Counted from the stretch's first letter, positions 1 through 9,833 are shown. The stretch is DNA of 24,360 bases from Gracilariopsis chorda (GCA_003194525.1 NBIV01000810.1:1-24360), one strand, 5' to 3'. Translations and numbers: made by a program. The notes: a model not told the origin generated them from the sequence alone.

Positions 1-756
1 TTACTTGAACGCTTTCCCGATATTATCGGTTGTGTAGTGTGTATATGAAGTACGCCCCACTATGGTGGATATGGACACGTGGGACACGGTTTTGGGTCAA
101 TTGGCGGTTGGCCACAGTAGTGGATGTTGCCACGAATGTGGAGTATTTTAGTTAATATTATTTATTATTTCACACCCATTTCTGGGAAGCTAGTACTTAG
201 TGCGACGGCACACTGCCGTCGCACCAGTAAACCTTCCCCAACAAGGGACCCCAACCTGGGGAATTGGCTCTAGTTGACCCGCTCCGCGTGTCTCTACTCC
301 TCCTTGGAGGGAAACCGTAGTGTACGGAAGTTACCCCTTGCACATCTAAAGAACCCATCATTGGGAGTATAATTGTTCCAATCATATTGGTGTTTCGCCC
401 TGTATAGGGAGTCCGTCCACCGGCATCGCCGTATCTACTCGTCGCTCTCGCGACCCACTCGTCCTTCCTCTTTCCCCTTTTTAGGGTAGCACCTCCCGCT
501 ATCCGCGGCCCTCGTGTGCGCATCCGCTCACACACCCCCACTTACGTGGAAACATACCTCTACTGAGGATCACGCCCCGCTCACGCGGATACCGATTCTT
601 CGCCTTCACCTCCCTGCGCGAGTCGCGACAGTGTCCCTGGTCTTACAAACCGGCTTCGCCGTGACACCTCTGGAGGGCTCTACCCACTGGGTTCACCTCG
701 TGAGAGGAAGATCCCGGACGTCTTTCGGTGTTTTCCCCTTTGGGCATTGCACCACA
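1..756 (+). repeat. left (5') LTR, truncated by the window edge
   Basis: It aligns from base 2 with 9039 onward of the right LTR and stops matching after ACCACA at 756. The right copy begins TGTAG and ends CCACA, so this is a TG...CA LTR of about 828 bp, of which about 35 bp lie outside the window here. It differs from the right copy by scattered substitutions, single-base homopolymer length changes and a few longer indels near 266-345 and 430-490. It should carry the promoter. The AT-rich run around 149-170 is the only TATA-like stretch I see, and no start site can be fixed. It contains many short stem-loops, the longest being a 9-bp stem with a 3-nt loop at 202-222. Confidence 0.92.
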
Positions 757-758
757 AG

Positions 759-776
759 TGGTCTCCTGACTTAGAA
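759..776 (+). other. candidate primer-binding site
   Basis: Two bases after the LTR end, the sequence starts TGGTCTCCTGACTTAGAA. A TGG start at this spacing is expected for pairing with the CCA end of a tRNA primer. I do not recognise which tRNA it would match. The first bases also pair with the LTR end: ACCAC (751-755) and GTGGT (758-762). Confidence 0.4.
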
Positions 777-861
777 TCGGTTTTTGCTTTCCCTCTTACG
801 AGGTTTGTTTTCATTCAACCGGAAGTTCCGTGATCGTTTCCCGTCGTAACGGTATTTTCTC

Positions 862-3030
862 ATGTCGAGAAATCCCTCCGACGCGGAGCCAGTGGTTACG
901 CGTAGTCGCTCCGCGACAACGCGGACACTTCCGAAGTTCGGTTCGTACCCCCGTATCCCTATACGGACAAGTTCCAGCCGTGCTGGCGCCGCTTCATCGC
1001 GGAATGATACCCCGACCGGGAACCCCGGAACCTCCTTTTGCCCTCGTTATCACCCCCGCAGGGAATGCAGCATCGACTCCGGCTGTTGCCGCAGTGCCCC
1101 AGGCACCCCGGCCTGCTCCCGCTGTCGCGGCTTCAAGCCCCGTGGAACGGGTGATAACACCCCCCAGGGAACTTCCCTGGAATCCCAGGTCCGCGCTCTG
1201 TGGACCGCCCCATGACACCTTGTAGGGGAACTAAAATCCTCCAAGAGGTGGTCTCGGCAACCCCCGTAAAGGAGGTCGCCGAGGAACTCCGTATTTACGG
1301 TCTGACGTCAAACTCCGTGTTGGAGAGGTTGGGGACAACCCGCCACCTTCATCGAAGGAGTTGAAAGCCCGATTGATCGGATTGGTGCCCGCCTGGAGAC
1401 GCTGGAGCAGTTCGTTCTCATATACAAACCATCCCCGATGATCCGGTAAACGAGGCATCGCACAACGACCAGCTTGCTGGGAAGAAGAAACGCCGTCATC
1501 GACGGAAACACCACCGAAAATATTCGGACTCCGATTCTTCGACATCGTCGGACTCATCCCGAAACCATTCGGTTAGCTCGAGCTCCTCGGACTCCGACTC
1601 GGAGGACGAGAAGCGAGGCTACTCCTCCCGCTCGAAGCGGTCATCGGCCACTGAAGGTGTGGTCCGAACCCGCCAGAAGGGGAGATGACACCCCGGTCTC
1701 CGGGAATTGAAACCGACAAACCCGGATTACCGGAAGCTTTTATCATACCGGTACTACCGGCTCGAAGACACGTCACTTGGACGTACGCCCCGTGGTACGG
1801 AAAGGTGCGAGAATGCATTAAGCGAATGCAGCTCTCGCTCCGTAACCAGTATTTTACTGGAGAGGACCCAGTCCTAGTACTGGATTTCCTATCCCGCTTT
1901 GTAGCGGAGGCCGATATCCTCGGTATGAATGAGGGACAAGCCTATTTGGCTTTACCGTATTTCCTACGGGGAGTGGCGGAGGACCAATACAACTCTGTCA
2001 GAGGATCTTCTCGTGCCTCCGAGGGAGGGGTTACTTGCTGGCCGGAGGCTGTGCAGTATCTTCTGCGCTCCTACGCCACAAACACCGCTATTCAGCAGGC
2101 TATCCTCGCTTTGCGAGATACACGCCAGCGTGCTGGAGAGACCGAGACCGATTACTCGGTGCGCCTTAACAAGGCTTTCCACAGATGTGGTAACGTATAC
2201 CCGCTGGGGAGCGCAGTACCATGTTCATCGATGGTCTTGACCCGGCAATCCGGAGTTTAGTTACCCGTTATCGGGAGGACAAGCGGAGGATCACTCACCT
2301 CGAGCTGGTCCAACATGCTCGAGCGGAAGGGATGGACTTCGTGCAAGAACTCCGAACAATCGGTCTAAATCCGCCAAGGCGTTGTTGCTAGAAAGCGAAG
2401 CTTCCTCACTCCCCCTCACTGCGGATGGGAACCCTGGACAGGGATTTGATACCGTGCATTTGGTGCAGGGGGATGGTGTGTCGATACCCGCCAGTGATTT
2501 GCCGTCAACGACGGAGATGACCCGTGATACGGGAAACGGAAGACCCCGTTTTGTACGCTGGTAAGAGTCGGGTTCAAACCCAACGACTCCCGTTTTCAAA
2601 CGGTCAATCCCGTTATCAACGGCCTGGATGGACTGACACCCGCCCTGCGGTTCGCTTCTCCGATACTCGGAATAATAATCCGCGTGTCGCGGTATTGGCT
2701 CTCATTTGCCACCTGTGCTATGCCCATGGCCATACCTCACCTCAGTGTATTTGTTCACTGAAGGATATGGCCAAGGTAGTGGCAAATTATGAGGCCCTCA
2801 CTCCAGAGGAGAAACGTTCCGTCCCGACGGCTTCCTACCTCCGTGCTAAAACGGACTTTTTCCCATGCCCTACCACAGACCCCGTGTGCGCGGCAAGCGT
2901 CATACACCCCGATTCGGGAGATCACGCAACCATCCGTTGCAACCCCGCTTATGCGGATAGAAACCCCCGTCAACGGGATGAAGCACTCGTTGTCGAGGAA
3001 ATCAACCCACCGCCGAAGGCGGAAAACTAA
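862..3030 (+). pseudogene. gag: gag polyprotein (broken): capsid-like region and CCHC zinc knuckle
   Basis: Gag packages the element RNA in a virus-like particle. The first plausible start is ATG 862, just inside the internal region. The reading is spread over several frames. 1685-2260 encodes a helical, capsid-like region with a YFTG motif and a run ending ETETDYSVRLNKAF, as in retrotransposon Gag. It continues in another frame from 2221 (FIDGLDPAIRSL) and again after about 2360. 2524-3030 carries a perfect CX2CX4HX4C zinc knuckle at 2707-2748 (CHLCYAHGHTSPQC). At least three frame changes are needed, so the copy is a pseudogene unless these are sequence errors. The 862-1680 part is low-complexity Pro/Ser/Arg-rich and its frame is uncertain. 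Knuckle and capsid order support Gag strongly; exact borders are inferred. Confidence 0.8.
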
Positions 3031-3047
3031 CTGAGGGAGTCTTCTCT

Positions 3048-4004
3048 TTGGGAGAGGCGTCCTCAAGAACGAGGCTGTTGGCGCCCGAGGCGTCCTTGCC
3101 TCGCTCCCCGGTGAAAGTCCTCTCGAGGAAACACACCGCTGACGCGGACTCTGCGCACCTCGGTGTGTTGCGTCGCCCGTGGATACGGAGTAAAAATCCC
3201 CGGATTCCCTGTAGAGTCTTGGTCTTGGCCAAGCGCAATTATAAGGTCTATGCCGACCTTGGCCTTGATCCCCAGTTTATGGTGAGGTTTCTCACCGTCC
3301 TGGATACAGGTGCAGGCCCCCACTTTGTTGTGGAATCATTGTTACCCCCGCTTGTGCGGTCTCGTATCCGCTCTGACGCGGTCCCCGACATTTCGGATGC
3401 TAACAACAATCCGTTACAAACGGTGGGCACAGTGGACCTCGTCGTGAGACTTGGTACCTCTGTGGTGAAGTTGGACTTCATCGTTTGCCGTTCATTGGCA
3501 GCACCAGTGATACTGGGATGTGATTACTGCGACAGATTTGTCGACGCAATCAGGCCCCGCCTCAGGCGTGTAGAACTTGACGACGGATCATCGGTTCCGA
3601 TTGTTCGCCGCCCGCTAAAGCGGTCCTCTCGGAAACAAGTTCCGCTCCCTGCTGCGCAGGAACCACCGCCCGTGTCCCGCGACTCCACCAAGCTCCGCGT
3701 CGCTGCCTCGGTTTCTGTACCGGCTGAGTCCCAAGTCTGGGCGCAGGTAAATTCCCGTCAACACGGTCTTCGGGTTAAACAACCCCTCGACTCGTTGTAC
3801 GAGAAATCCCAGCTGGCGCTGGCTAATGTAATTGTCTCCATTTCCTCGGATGTTCCTTTCCGGATATTGGTTGCCAACCTTGGCAAACACCCCCAGTATC
3901 TGGTCAAACCACCAAGTAATTGGGAGTGTAACCCCCCATCCTATGGGAATGCTGCCAACAAAGATGACAGCCGCCGATGTACTCGGAGTTACCACCTCTT
4001 CTGA
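3048..4004 (+). pseudogene. pol: retroviral-type aspartic protease region of pol, with downstream linker
   Basis: This is an open frame of 318 codons. The protease core begins around codon 80. The active-site motif LDTGAG has its aspartate at 3303-3305 (codon 86), and an ILG motif follows at about 3510-3518 (ILGCDY), as in pepsin-like retropepsins that work as dimers. Codons after about 190 form a basic, proline-rich linker before reverse transcriptase. The frame differs from that of gag (stop at 3030) and from that of RT, which takes over near 3940-3990. The chosen start is only the first possible start codon in the frame; the native protein is probably cut from a Gag-Pol precursor. The catalytic residues are intact. 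Confidence 0.85.
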
Positions 4005-5577
4005 GAAGTTCGCCCCGCCGTCCGAAGACGTCAAGTCTAAGGAGGGGGAGGAAACCACTACTTCAGCGTCGAACATACCGAGTAACTCGGAATTGCGAAC
4101 CACACCTGTTCCACAGGACAATGCTCTATCGAGCAACGACCGGATTGATCCGGAAAAGGCACTTGAAGCGCTGGACTTTAGCCACGTGCCAGAGTCGCAC
4201 CGCGACAAACTCCGTACCATGTTACGGGAATTCACCACAATGTGGGATGGCTCGCTTGGCGAGATTAACGCAACAGAACACCGGATCGATTTAATCCCCG
4301 GTGCGCGGCCGGTTGCACAACCCCCTTACAGGGCAAGTCCGAAAGCTCGGGAAGAGGAGCAGTCCCAAGTGGACAAGATGCTCCGGGCAGGTGTGATTGA
4401 GCCCGCTCAATCACCCTGGGCATCCCCAGTTGTACTGGCTTTAAAGGCCGACGGAACCTGGAGGTTCTGTGTCGACCACCGCCGGCTCAATGCCGTGACC
4501 GTTAGGGACACGTACCCTATCCCTCGTATGGACGAGTGCATTGACTCCCTTGGAGACGCCACCGTGTTCACGGCCCTTGATGCCAATTGGGGATATTAGC
4601 AAGTACCTGTCATACAGGAGGATCGCGACAAAACCGCATTCACCTGCCACGCAGGAACGTACCGCTTCAAGCGGATGCCATTTGGGTTAACAAACGCCCC
4701 CGCCACCTTTCAGCGTGCAGTAGATATTCTACTCAACCGCTTTAAGTGGCGGAGTTGTCTGGTCTACCTTGATGATATTATCATCTTCTCCAACTCGTTG
4801 GACGACCATCTCACTCACACCCGAGACGTGCTGACCGTACTCCGCGATGCGGGAATTACCCTAAAGTTGAGGAAATGCGAGTTTTTCACGGATACTGTGA
4901 AGTATCTGGGTCACATTATCCGTCCTGGACGGTTAGCGATCGAGAAAGCTCGAGTCAAATCCCTCGTTGAGGCAAAAGAACCCCGTACTCAAACGGAACT
5001 GCGCTCCTTTCTGGGGCTGGTCAACGTCTATCGACGGTTTATCCCGAACTTTTCGGATACTGCGGCGCCCCTGAACGCGTTGTTGCGAAAGGGGAACCCC
5101 CCAAAACTGGGAACATTTACGCCCGAGCAATCGGAAGCTTCTAACTCCTTGAAGGAGGCTGTCACATCAGCACCAATCCTACATCTCCCAAAACTTGGGT
5201 TGCCATACTCCGTAGATACGGACTCGAGCGACTACCAAGTCGGGTGTGCTCTTTTTCAAACCACCCCGAGGGGGAACGACATCCAATTGGTTATTGGTCA
5301 CGTTCGCTCAATGTTCATGAGCGGAACTACTCCGTATCGGAGAAAGAGTGCCTCGCCGTCGTATGGGCGATGACCACTCTGCGCCCCTACCTTATGGGAA
5401 TTCACTTCACCGTTTACACGGATCATTCCTCATTGAGGTGGTTAATGAATATCTCCGACCCGTCGGGACGCCTCATGCGCTGGAGACTCCGCCTCGCAGA
5501 ATAAGACTTTCAAGTCATTTATAAAAAGGGCGCGCAGAACACCCAGGCCGACGCTTTGTCGCGGTTACCCACAAGTG
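3961..5577 (+). pseudogene. pol: reverse transcriptase and RNase H of pol, with stops and a frameshift
   Basis: Reverse transcriptase copies element RNA into DNA, and RNase H removes the RNA strand. The RT fingers run from about 4290 (WASPVVLALKADGTWRFCVD at 4417-4476). The catalytic YLDD lies at 4765-4776, followed by FLGLVNVYRRFI, a Ty3/gypsy hallmark. RNase H acidic residues are visible at 5221 (DTDSS), 5346 (SEKEC), 5421 (YTDHS) and 5550 (DALSR). Breaks: TAG at 4597-4599 replaces the Trp of the usual GYWQ motif (TGG to TAG), the frame changes between about 5270 and 5290, and TAA at 5502-5504 sits where an aromatic residue is usual before DFQV. Each break is a single-base change from a good reading frame, so decay is recent or partly artefactual. 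Confidence 0.92.
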
Positions 5578-7103
5578 GGGAAGCACTACCAACGGAGGAT
5601 GATGAAGTCCCATGTTTCATGGCCAGAGACCCGGATGATCCGGAATGTGCCGTCGAGGCTGGGCCAGAAAACTGGGACGAGGATGCTGACTTTGACGAAC
5701 TACTCGCATCGCGAGATGAATCTGAGAACCCGTTACCGGGAAACTTTGTACCGGTATCACCGGAAGAAATGATCCGAGAACAATTCGGCGACCCATTCTG
5801 TACGAGGATTCGTGCCCGTCTTAACGGTGGTGAAGATCTCCCTTTCGCGGTAAACGACAAAGGCTACCTCGTAAGGAAGGTCGAAGCCCGCCCACAGATT
5901 GTGGTACCTCATTCCCTGCAGTCGCAGGTGTTACATCTATCACACTACGCCCCCATTGGAGGTCACCCAGGTGGGAGGAAACTCTACCTAACCCTGCGAA
6001 GGGATTTCTATTGGCCGGCCATGGCGGTGGATTGCTACGCAACCGTGCGGTTTTGTAGCGAATGCGCGAAGAATCGCGTCAAGCTCCGCAAAAATGCGAA
6101 GAAGATGAAACTATTCCCCGCAAAGGCGCCGCTCGAGTTTATCGCGATCGATATTCTCGGACCACTACTCACCACGAAACGTAGAAACAAGTTTCTACTT
6201 GTCATTACCGACCGCTTTTCTAAGCTGGTACGGACTGTCCCTCTTCGGAGGATAACCGCTCTCACGGTGGCCCAGGCTCTGGTGACGCACTGGATTTTTG
6301 TCTACGGTCCCCCTGTGGAGGTGCTCTCCGATAACGGGAAACAGTTCGTGAGCAAGTTCTTCCAGGATGTTTGTCGCATCCTGGATGTCAAGAACTTGTT
6401 CACGACTACCTACCACCCCCAGTGTAATGGGCAAGTTGAACGGTTTAACCGGACGTTACTCGCGGCGTTACGTTCCTACGTCGCAGACCACCCAAAGAAC
6501 TGGGACATGTACGCTGATGCGGTAACCTACTCGTACAATACGCAGGTACACCGGACTACCGGAGTTTCGCCATTCGAGTTGGTTCTATCTAGAACACCCC
6601 CGCCTGTGGCGCTGGAACCCCAAGCTACCTTGGACAATTTCCCATCTGTGGGTATCAACCGGCAGCAATGGAAGCAATGGCTTTCTAAGCTGGTCCCCGC
6701 TGCGCGGAAGTCTATGGCACGGGCCCAAGCCGCTTACAAGCGGGATTTTGATGCTCGCTTGCGAGGAAAACCGTCCCCAATTCGGGCGAATAACTACATC
6801 TTCATAAGGAAGGAGTACTACAACCCGGAACGGGAGAAGCGCCATAAACTCTCGCCTGTGGCGGATGGACCATTCAAGGTCATCTCTGTGAACACCGACA
6901 CTGTCGTGGTAGAGATGGGCGACACGCACGAACGGATCTCCCGTGATCGTGTTGTCCTTGCCCCTCCTCCCTCGTCAGAGGTAGTCCTGGATCCAGGAAA
7001 CCCCGTTTCTACGGACTCTGCAACACCGGAACCATCCGGGAGTACTAGGCCAACAGTACTACCACACCCCAGCCAGGGACTCTCAGACCTACCGACCCTG
7101 TAA
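5556..7103 (+). CDS. pol: integrase part of pol (HHCC zinc finger, DD35E core, GPY/F module)
   Basis: This is an uninterrupted stretch of 515 codons in the same frame as RNase H. Integrase joins the element DNA to the genome. The zinc-binding region has histidines near 5934-5966 and CSEC at 6054-6065. The catalytic triad is complete: Asp 6150 (AIDILGPL), Asp 6330 (SDNGKQF) and Glu 6438 (GQVERFN), with exactly 35 residues between the last two. A GPY/F module follows (DGPF at 6864-6875). The first ~80 codons are an acidic spacer between RNase H and integrase. The TAA at 7101 ends the frame, but the same frame stays open beyond it to 8072, so the stop may be a point mutation. This is the best preserved part of the element, though it needs the rest of pol for expression. 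Confidence 0.93.
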   Translation: MSRLPTSGEALPTEDDEVPCFMARDPDDPECAVEAGPENWDEDADFDELLASRDESENPLPGNFVPVSPEEMIREQFGDPFCTRIRARLNGGEDLPFAVNDKGYLVRKVEARPQIVVPHSLQSQVLHLSHYAPIGGHPGGRKLYLTLRRDFYWPAMAVDCYATVRFCSECAKNRVKLRKNAKKMKLFPAKAPLEFIAIDILGPLLTTKRRNKFLLVITDRFSKLVRTVPLRRITALTVAQALVTHWIFVYGPPVEVLSDNGKQFVSKFFQDVCRILDVKNLFTTTYHPQCNGQVERFNRTLLAALRSYVADHPKNWDMYADAVTYSYNTQVHRTTGVSPFELVLSRTPPPVALEPQATLDNFPSVGINRQQWKQWLSKLVPAARKSMARAQAAYKRDFDARLRGKPSPIRANNYIFIRKEYYNPEREKRHKLSPVADGPFKVISVNTDTVVVEMGDTHERISRDRVVLAPPPSSEVVLDPGNPVSTDSATPEPSGSTRPTVLPHPSQGLSDLPTL

Positions 7104-8750
7104 GACTCACCGGCTCAGCCGGGTAATTCGGGCCTCTCAGCGCCCACCCCTACCACGTCTGCCCCACTGGCGCGCATTTATACCCGCCAGGCGGGGAATG
7201 TTATCCCTTATCCCGCCGCTCCGTCTAAGGAGGGGGAGGAGAACACTCGTTTTCGAGGAACGATATCGCCGTCGCAACGGGAAACACACCGTAACATACG
7301 GAACACTGACCGTGGAGCACGGAGTATGTCACGCGACACTAATTCCCCGTTCCTGGGCAGTGCTGTGCAACAGGAACCAGACGCGCAGGCCCCGCAAAGG
7401 CGGCAAATACACCGTTTGTCACGGGAAAATGAGAAGCCTCCCTCCAATACTGCAGCAGCGGAAATGCAATCGCCCGATCCATCCCCGGAGGCATCGCCAC
7501 AAACGCGGGAAATATACCGAGCTACAAGGGAAATTGAAGCGCAACTACCGCAAACCCCTGTCAGGGGAGGATCCCCGATAAGGGAGTATGGTGACGATTG
7601 CCCCCAACCCCCTGGGCAGAGAGATGCATCGAAGCCGCCATTGGCGGAAGCCCCCGCGGAAGCGGTTCAATTAGGTCCAGCAGACCCGCTCCCCCCGGAG
7701 AAGAGGCGCCCAGATACGACAGCCTCACAGGAAAATACCCACACCCCTCTTGGGGAAAAAGGCAGCCAAGCCGCAGTCGAAGCTTCAGGCCCTGGCTCGC
7801 AAGCACCGGAAACGCCTCCCGTCATTGACGGAATCGAAGCCCCCGCTGCGGGGAATAATTTGCGCCAACCCCCGCAACGCTGCGGCGAAGAACCGAGGAA
7901 CTCGGGAAAAACGCGCGCCATCGCACGCTCGAAACCGGTCGTACCGGACGCTGCTCCTCCTCATGGAGTTGGTGCACCGCGCTTAGCGGCAATTCCCCGA
8001 AAAGGGTGTCATCGGCACCTGCCCGGCACCCCCCAAAGGGGAATTTTGACCAAAAGACCGGTGTACCGGAGTTAGCCCCAGGCAACCCGTCAGTAACCTG
8101 GGACACCACGGCGTCGCCGGAACGTATGGTGCAGAGCGCTCGTGCACCTGGCGGCGGAACGCTTACCAATCACCGTGTCGCACGGGATCCCGCAGGGGAT
8201 GTCGCAAACGCCGTTCCCGCATACGCGGCAAGAACCCCGCAAGCTTGCGGTTCGCGAAGAAGACCGCACTCGTGGAGTTCAAGTCCCCCGCCGGTTGGCG
8301 GTTCGCCCGGCCTACCGTGAAGACGGGAACAACGACACCCCTCTGGGGAACGACTTGCCGGTGGAAACCGTGACGTCACACACCCTCTTGAGGGATATTT
8401 TCCCGCATGAGCAGCGGCCACTAGGACAGCGCACGGCAACGCCGGAGACATCGCCGACAACCCGGATAGCGGGTAATATACCGCGCAGCGGACAACCCTC
8501 GCAAGGGAATACAACCACCACCCGGCACGGCCGGCAGGTCTACGAACGAGAGTTCGTAGTAGACCGACTTGTCGGACACACCTGGGACCAGGATGGTATT
8601 CTACAATACCGCGTCCGCTGGTACGGGTATGACCCCAGTGGGGATACGTGGGAGCCAATCGAACACCTCCCACGGTCGCAGGTCGTGCGATACCACCGTC
8701 AAACGGGAACTGCAGCTCCAGCCACGCTGGTAAATGCCCAAGTTGGGTAA
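7104..8750 (+). pseudogene. pol: long low-complexity pol tail ending in a chromodomain
   Basis: In the integrase frame the sequence is open from 7104 to 8072. It meets TAG (8073) and TAA (8094), then is open again from 8097 to the stop at 8748-8750. The chromodomain lies at about 8541-8700: EFVVDRLVGH, QYRVRWYGYD and DTWEPIEHLP are the usual strands with the aromatic cage residues. Such domains in chromoviruses bind methylated histone H3 and steer integration into heterochromatin. Between GPY/F and the chromodomain lie about 550 codons rich in Pro, Ala, Arg and Glu, far longer than the usual short linker. This stretch is built largely of short stem-loop units. The correct frame through 7990-8150 is uncertain. 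Confidence 0.8.
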
Positions 8751-9005
8751 CGTTGCCGCGCGAACGGAGGGCGATAGGAGAGGATAAGAAGGCAAGGTCC
8801 GTCGAAGACGGGGAACTCAAACGAAAATCACCGTTCAAAACGGGAAAGTTTATTCAAGGGAGCAGCTAGCTCCCCACAACACTATACTTAAATAGCCCGC
8901 TATGCCAGGAAAGAAGAACCGGAGACGGCATACGCGCTTTTATCACCCATTTTCGTCTGGGAACCCTCCGCGTCCGCGGTCGTTTTCCCGTCTTAGGGGG
9001 GGATA
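8751..9005 (+). other. 3' untranslated part of the retroelement with polypurine tract
   Basis: There is no gene here. The segment runs from the chromodomain stop to the right LTR. It ends in a purine run AGGGGGGGA at 8995-9003, directly before the LTR start TGTAG at 9006. This is the expected polypurine primer for plus-strand DNA synthesis. The two or three bases between tract and TG are normal for such elements. Short stem-loops continue through this stretch. Confidence 0.75.
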
Positions 9006-9833
9006 TGTAGTGCAACGCCCTCAGGGAGGGATTCTTGGTACTTGAACGCTTTCCCGATATTATCGGTTGTGTAGTGCGTATATGAACTACGCTCCACTGT
9101 GGTGGATATGGACACGTGGGACACGGTTATGGGTCAATTGGCGGTTGGCCACAGTAGTGGATGTTGCCACGAAATGTGGAGTATTTTAGTTAATATTATT
9201 TATTATTTTCACACCCATTTCTGGGAAGCTAGTACTTAGTGCGACGGCGCACTGCCGTCGCACCAGTAAACCTTCCCCAAACAAGGGACCCCAACCTGGG
9301 GAATTGGCTCTAGTTGTTGCCGCTTGCGCGCGTGCTCTACTCCTCCTTGGAGGGAAACGCCGTAAACCACGGGACATCTAACCCCCTTGCACATCTAAAG
9401 AAGCCCATCACTGGGAGTATAATTGTTCCAATTGCATTGGTGTTTCGCCCTGTATAGGGAGTCCTGTCCACCGGCATCGCCGTATCTGTTCGTCGCTCTC
9501 GCGACTCACTTCGTCCTCTCTTCCTCCTCTTCGCCCTTCTTTCTTCCCCCTTTTAAGGTAGCACCTCCCGCTATCCGCCGCCCCCGTGTGCGCATCCGCT
9601 CCCACACCCCCACTCACGTGGAAACATACCTCTACTGAGGATCACACCCCGCTCACGCGGATACCGATTCTTCGCCTTCACCTCCCTGCGCGAGTCGCGA
9701 CAGGTGTCCCTGGTCTTACAAACCGGCTTCGCCGTGACACCTCTGGGAGGGCTCTACCCAACTGGGTTCACCTCGTGAGAGGAAGATCCAGAACGTCTTT
9801 CGGTGTTTTTCCCCTTTGGGGCATTTCACCACA
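9006..9833 (+). repeat. right (3') LTR, complete
   Basis: It is 828 bp, starts TGTAG after the polypurine tract and ends CACCACA, where similarity to the left LTR stops. The 8-bp stem at 9241-9261 matches the 202-222 hairpin of the left copy with an altered loop. Compared with the left LTR it is longer at eight one-base homopolymer positions and has extra bases around 9315-9385 and 9505-9560. Confidence 0.93.

Larger units (their letters stand above)
17..9440. repeat. family of short stem-loops spread through the whole retroelement
   Basis: Very short inverted repeats, mostly of the form CC-NN(N)-loop-complement-GG, recur every 20-40 bases in LTRs, coding region and tail. Examples: 17-29 (CCGATA/TATCGG), 315-327, 378-390, 2590-2603 (CCGTTT/AAACGG), 2610-2622, 2640-2650, 2660-2670, 2680-2692 (CCGCG/CGCGG), 2926-2940, 2945-2956, 2966-2977, 2986-2997, 3010-3022 (CCGCC/GGCGG), 7555-7567 (CCCCTG/CAGGGG), 7744-7755, 8338-8348 and 8383-8394. 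Stems are 4-6 bp and loops 1-5 nt. They fall in all three codon phases, so codon preference alone does not explain them. By eye they are not enriched in 9900-24360. Function unknown. Confidence 0.75.
1..9833 (+). mobile_element. Ty3/gypsy LTR retrotransposon with chromodomain (chromovirus-like), degenerate copy
   Basis: A direct repeat flanks a gag-pol region read left to right: left copy 1-756, right copy 9006-9833. Inside, in order, are a CCHC knuckle, a DTGA protease, a YLDD reverse transcriptase, RNase H, an HHCC/DD35E integrase with GPY/F, and a chromodomain. The PR-RT-RH-IN order is that of Ty3/gypsy, and the terminal chromodomain is typical of chromoviruses. The left LTR lacks its first ~35 bases because the window starts inside it. 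In-frame stops at 4597, 5502, 7101, 8073 and 8094, plus several frame changes, make this copy inactive as written. The bases after the right LTR (TGCTG, 9834-9838) would be the target-site duplication, but the left flank is outside the window. Confidence 0.95.

Noticed and set aside
197..774. Open frames inside the left LTR
   Set aside because: They are not kept in the right LTR, where indels break them, and have no protein motif.
2565..2592. tRNA T-arm-like sequence (GGGTTCAAACCC)
   Set aside because: It lies inside gag and is one more of the element's short stem-loops. No acceptor, D or anticodon arms fit around it.
17..9440. CRISPR-like or regular satellite array from the recurrent hairpins
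   Set aside because: The spacing is irregular, the stems differ in sequence, and the array overlaps a retroelement coding region.
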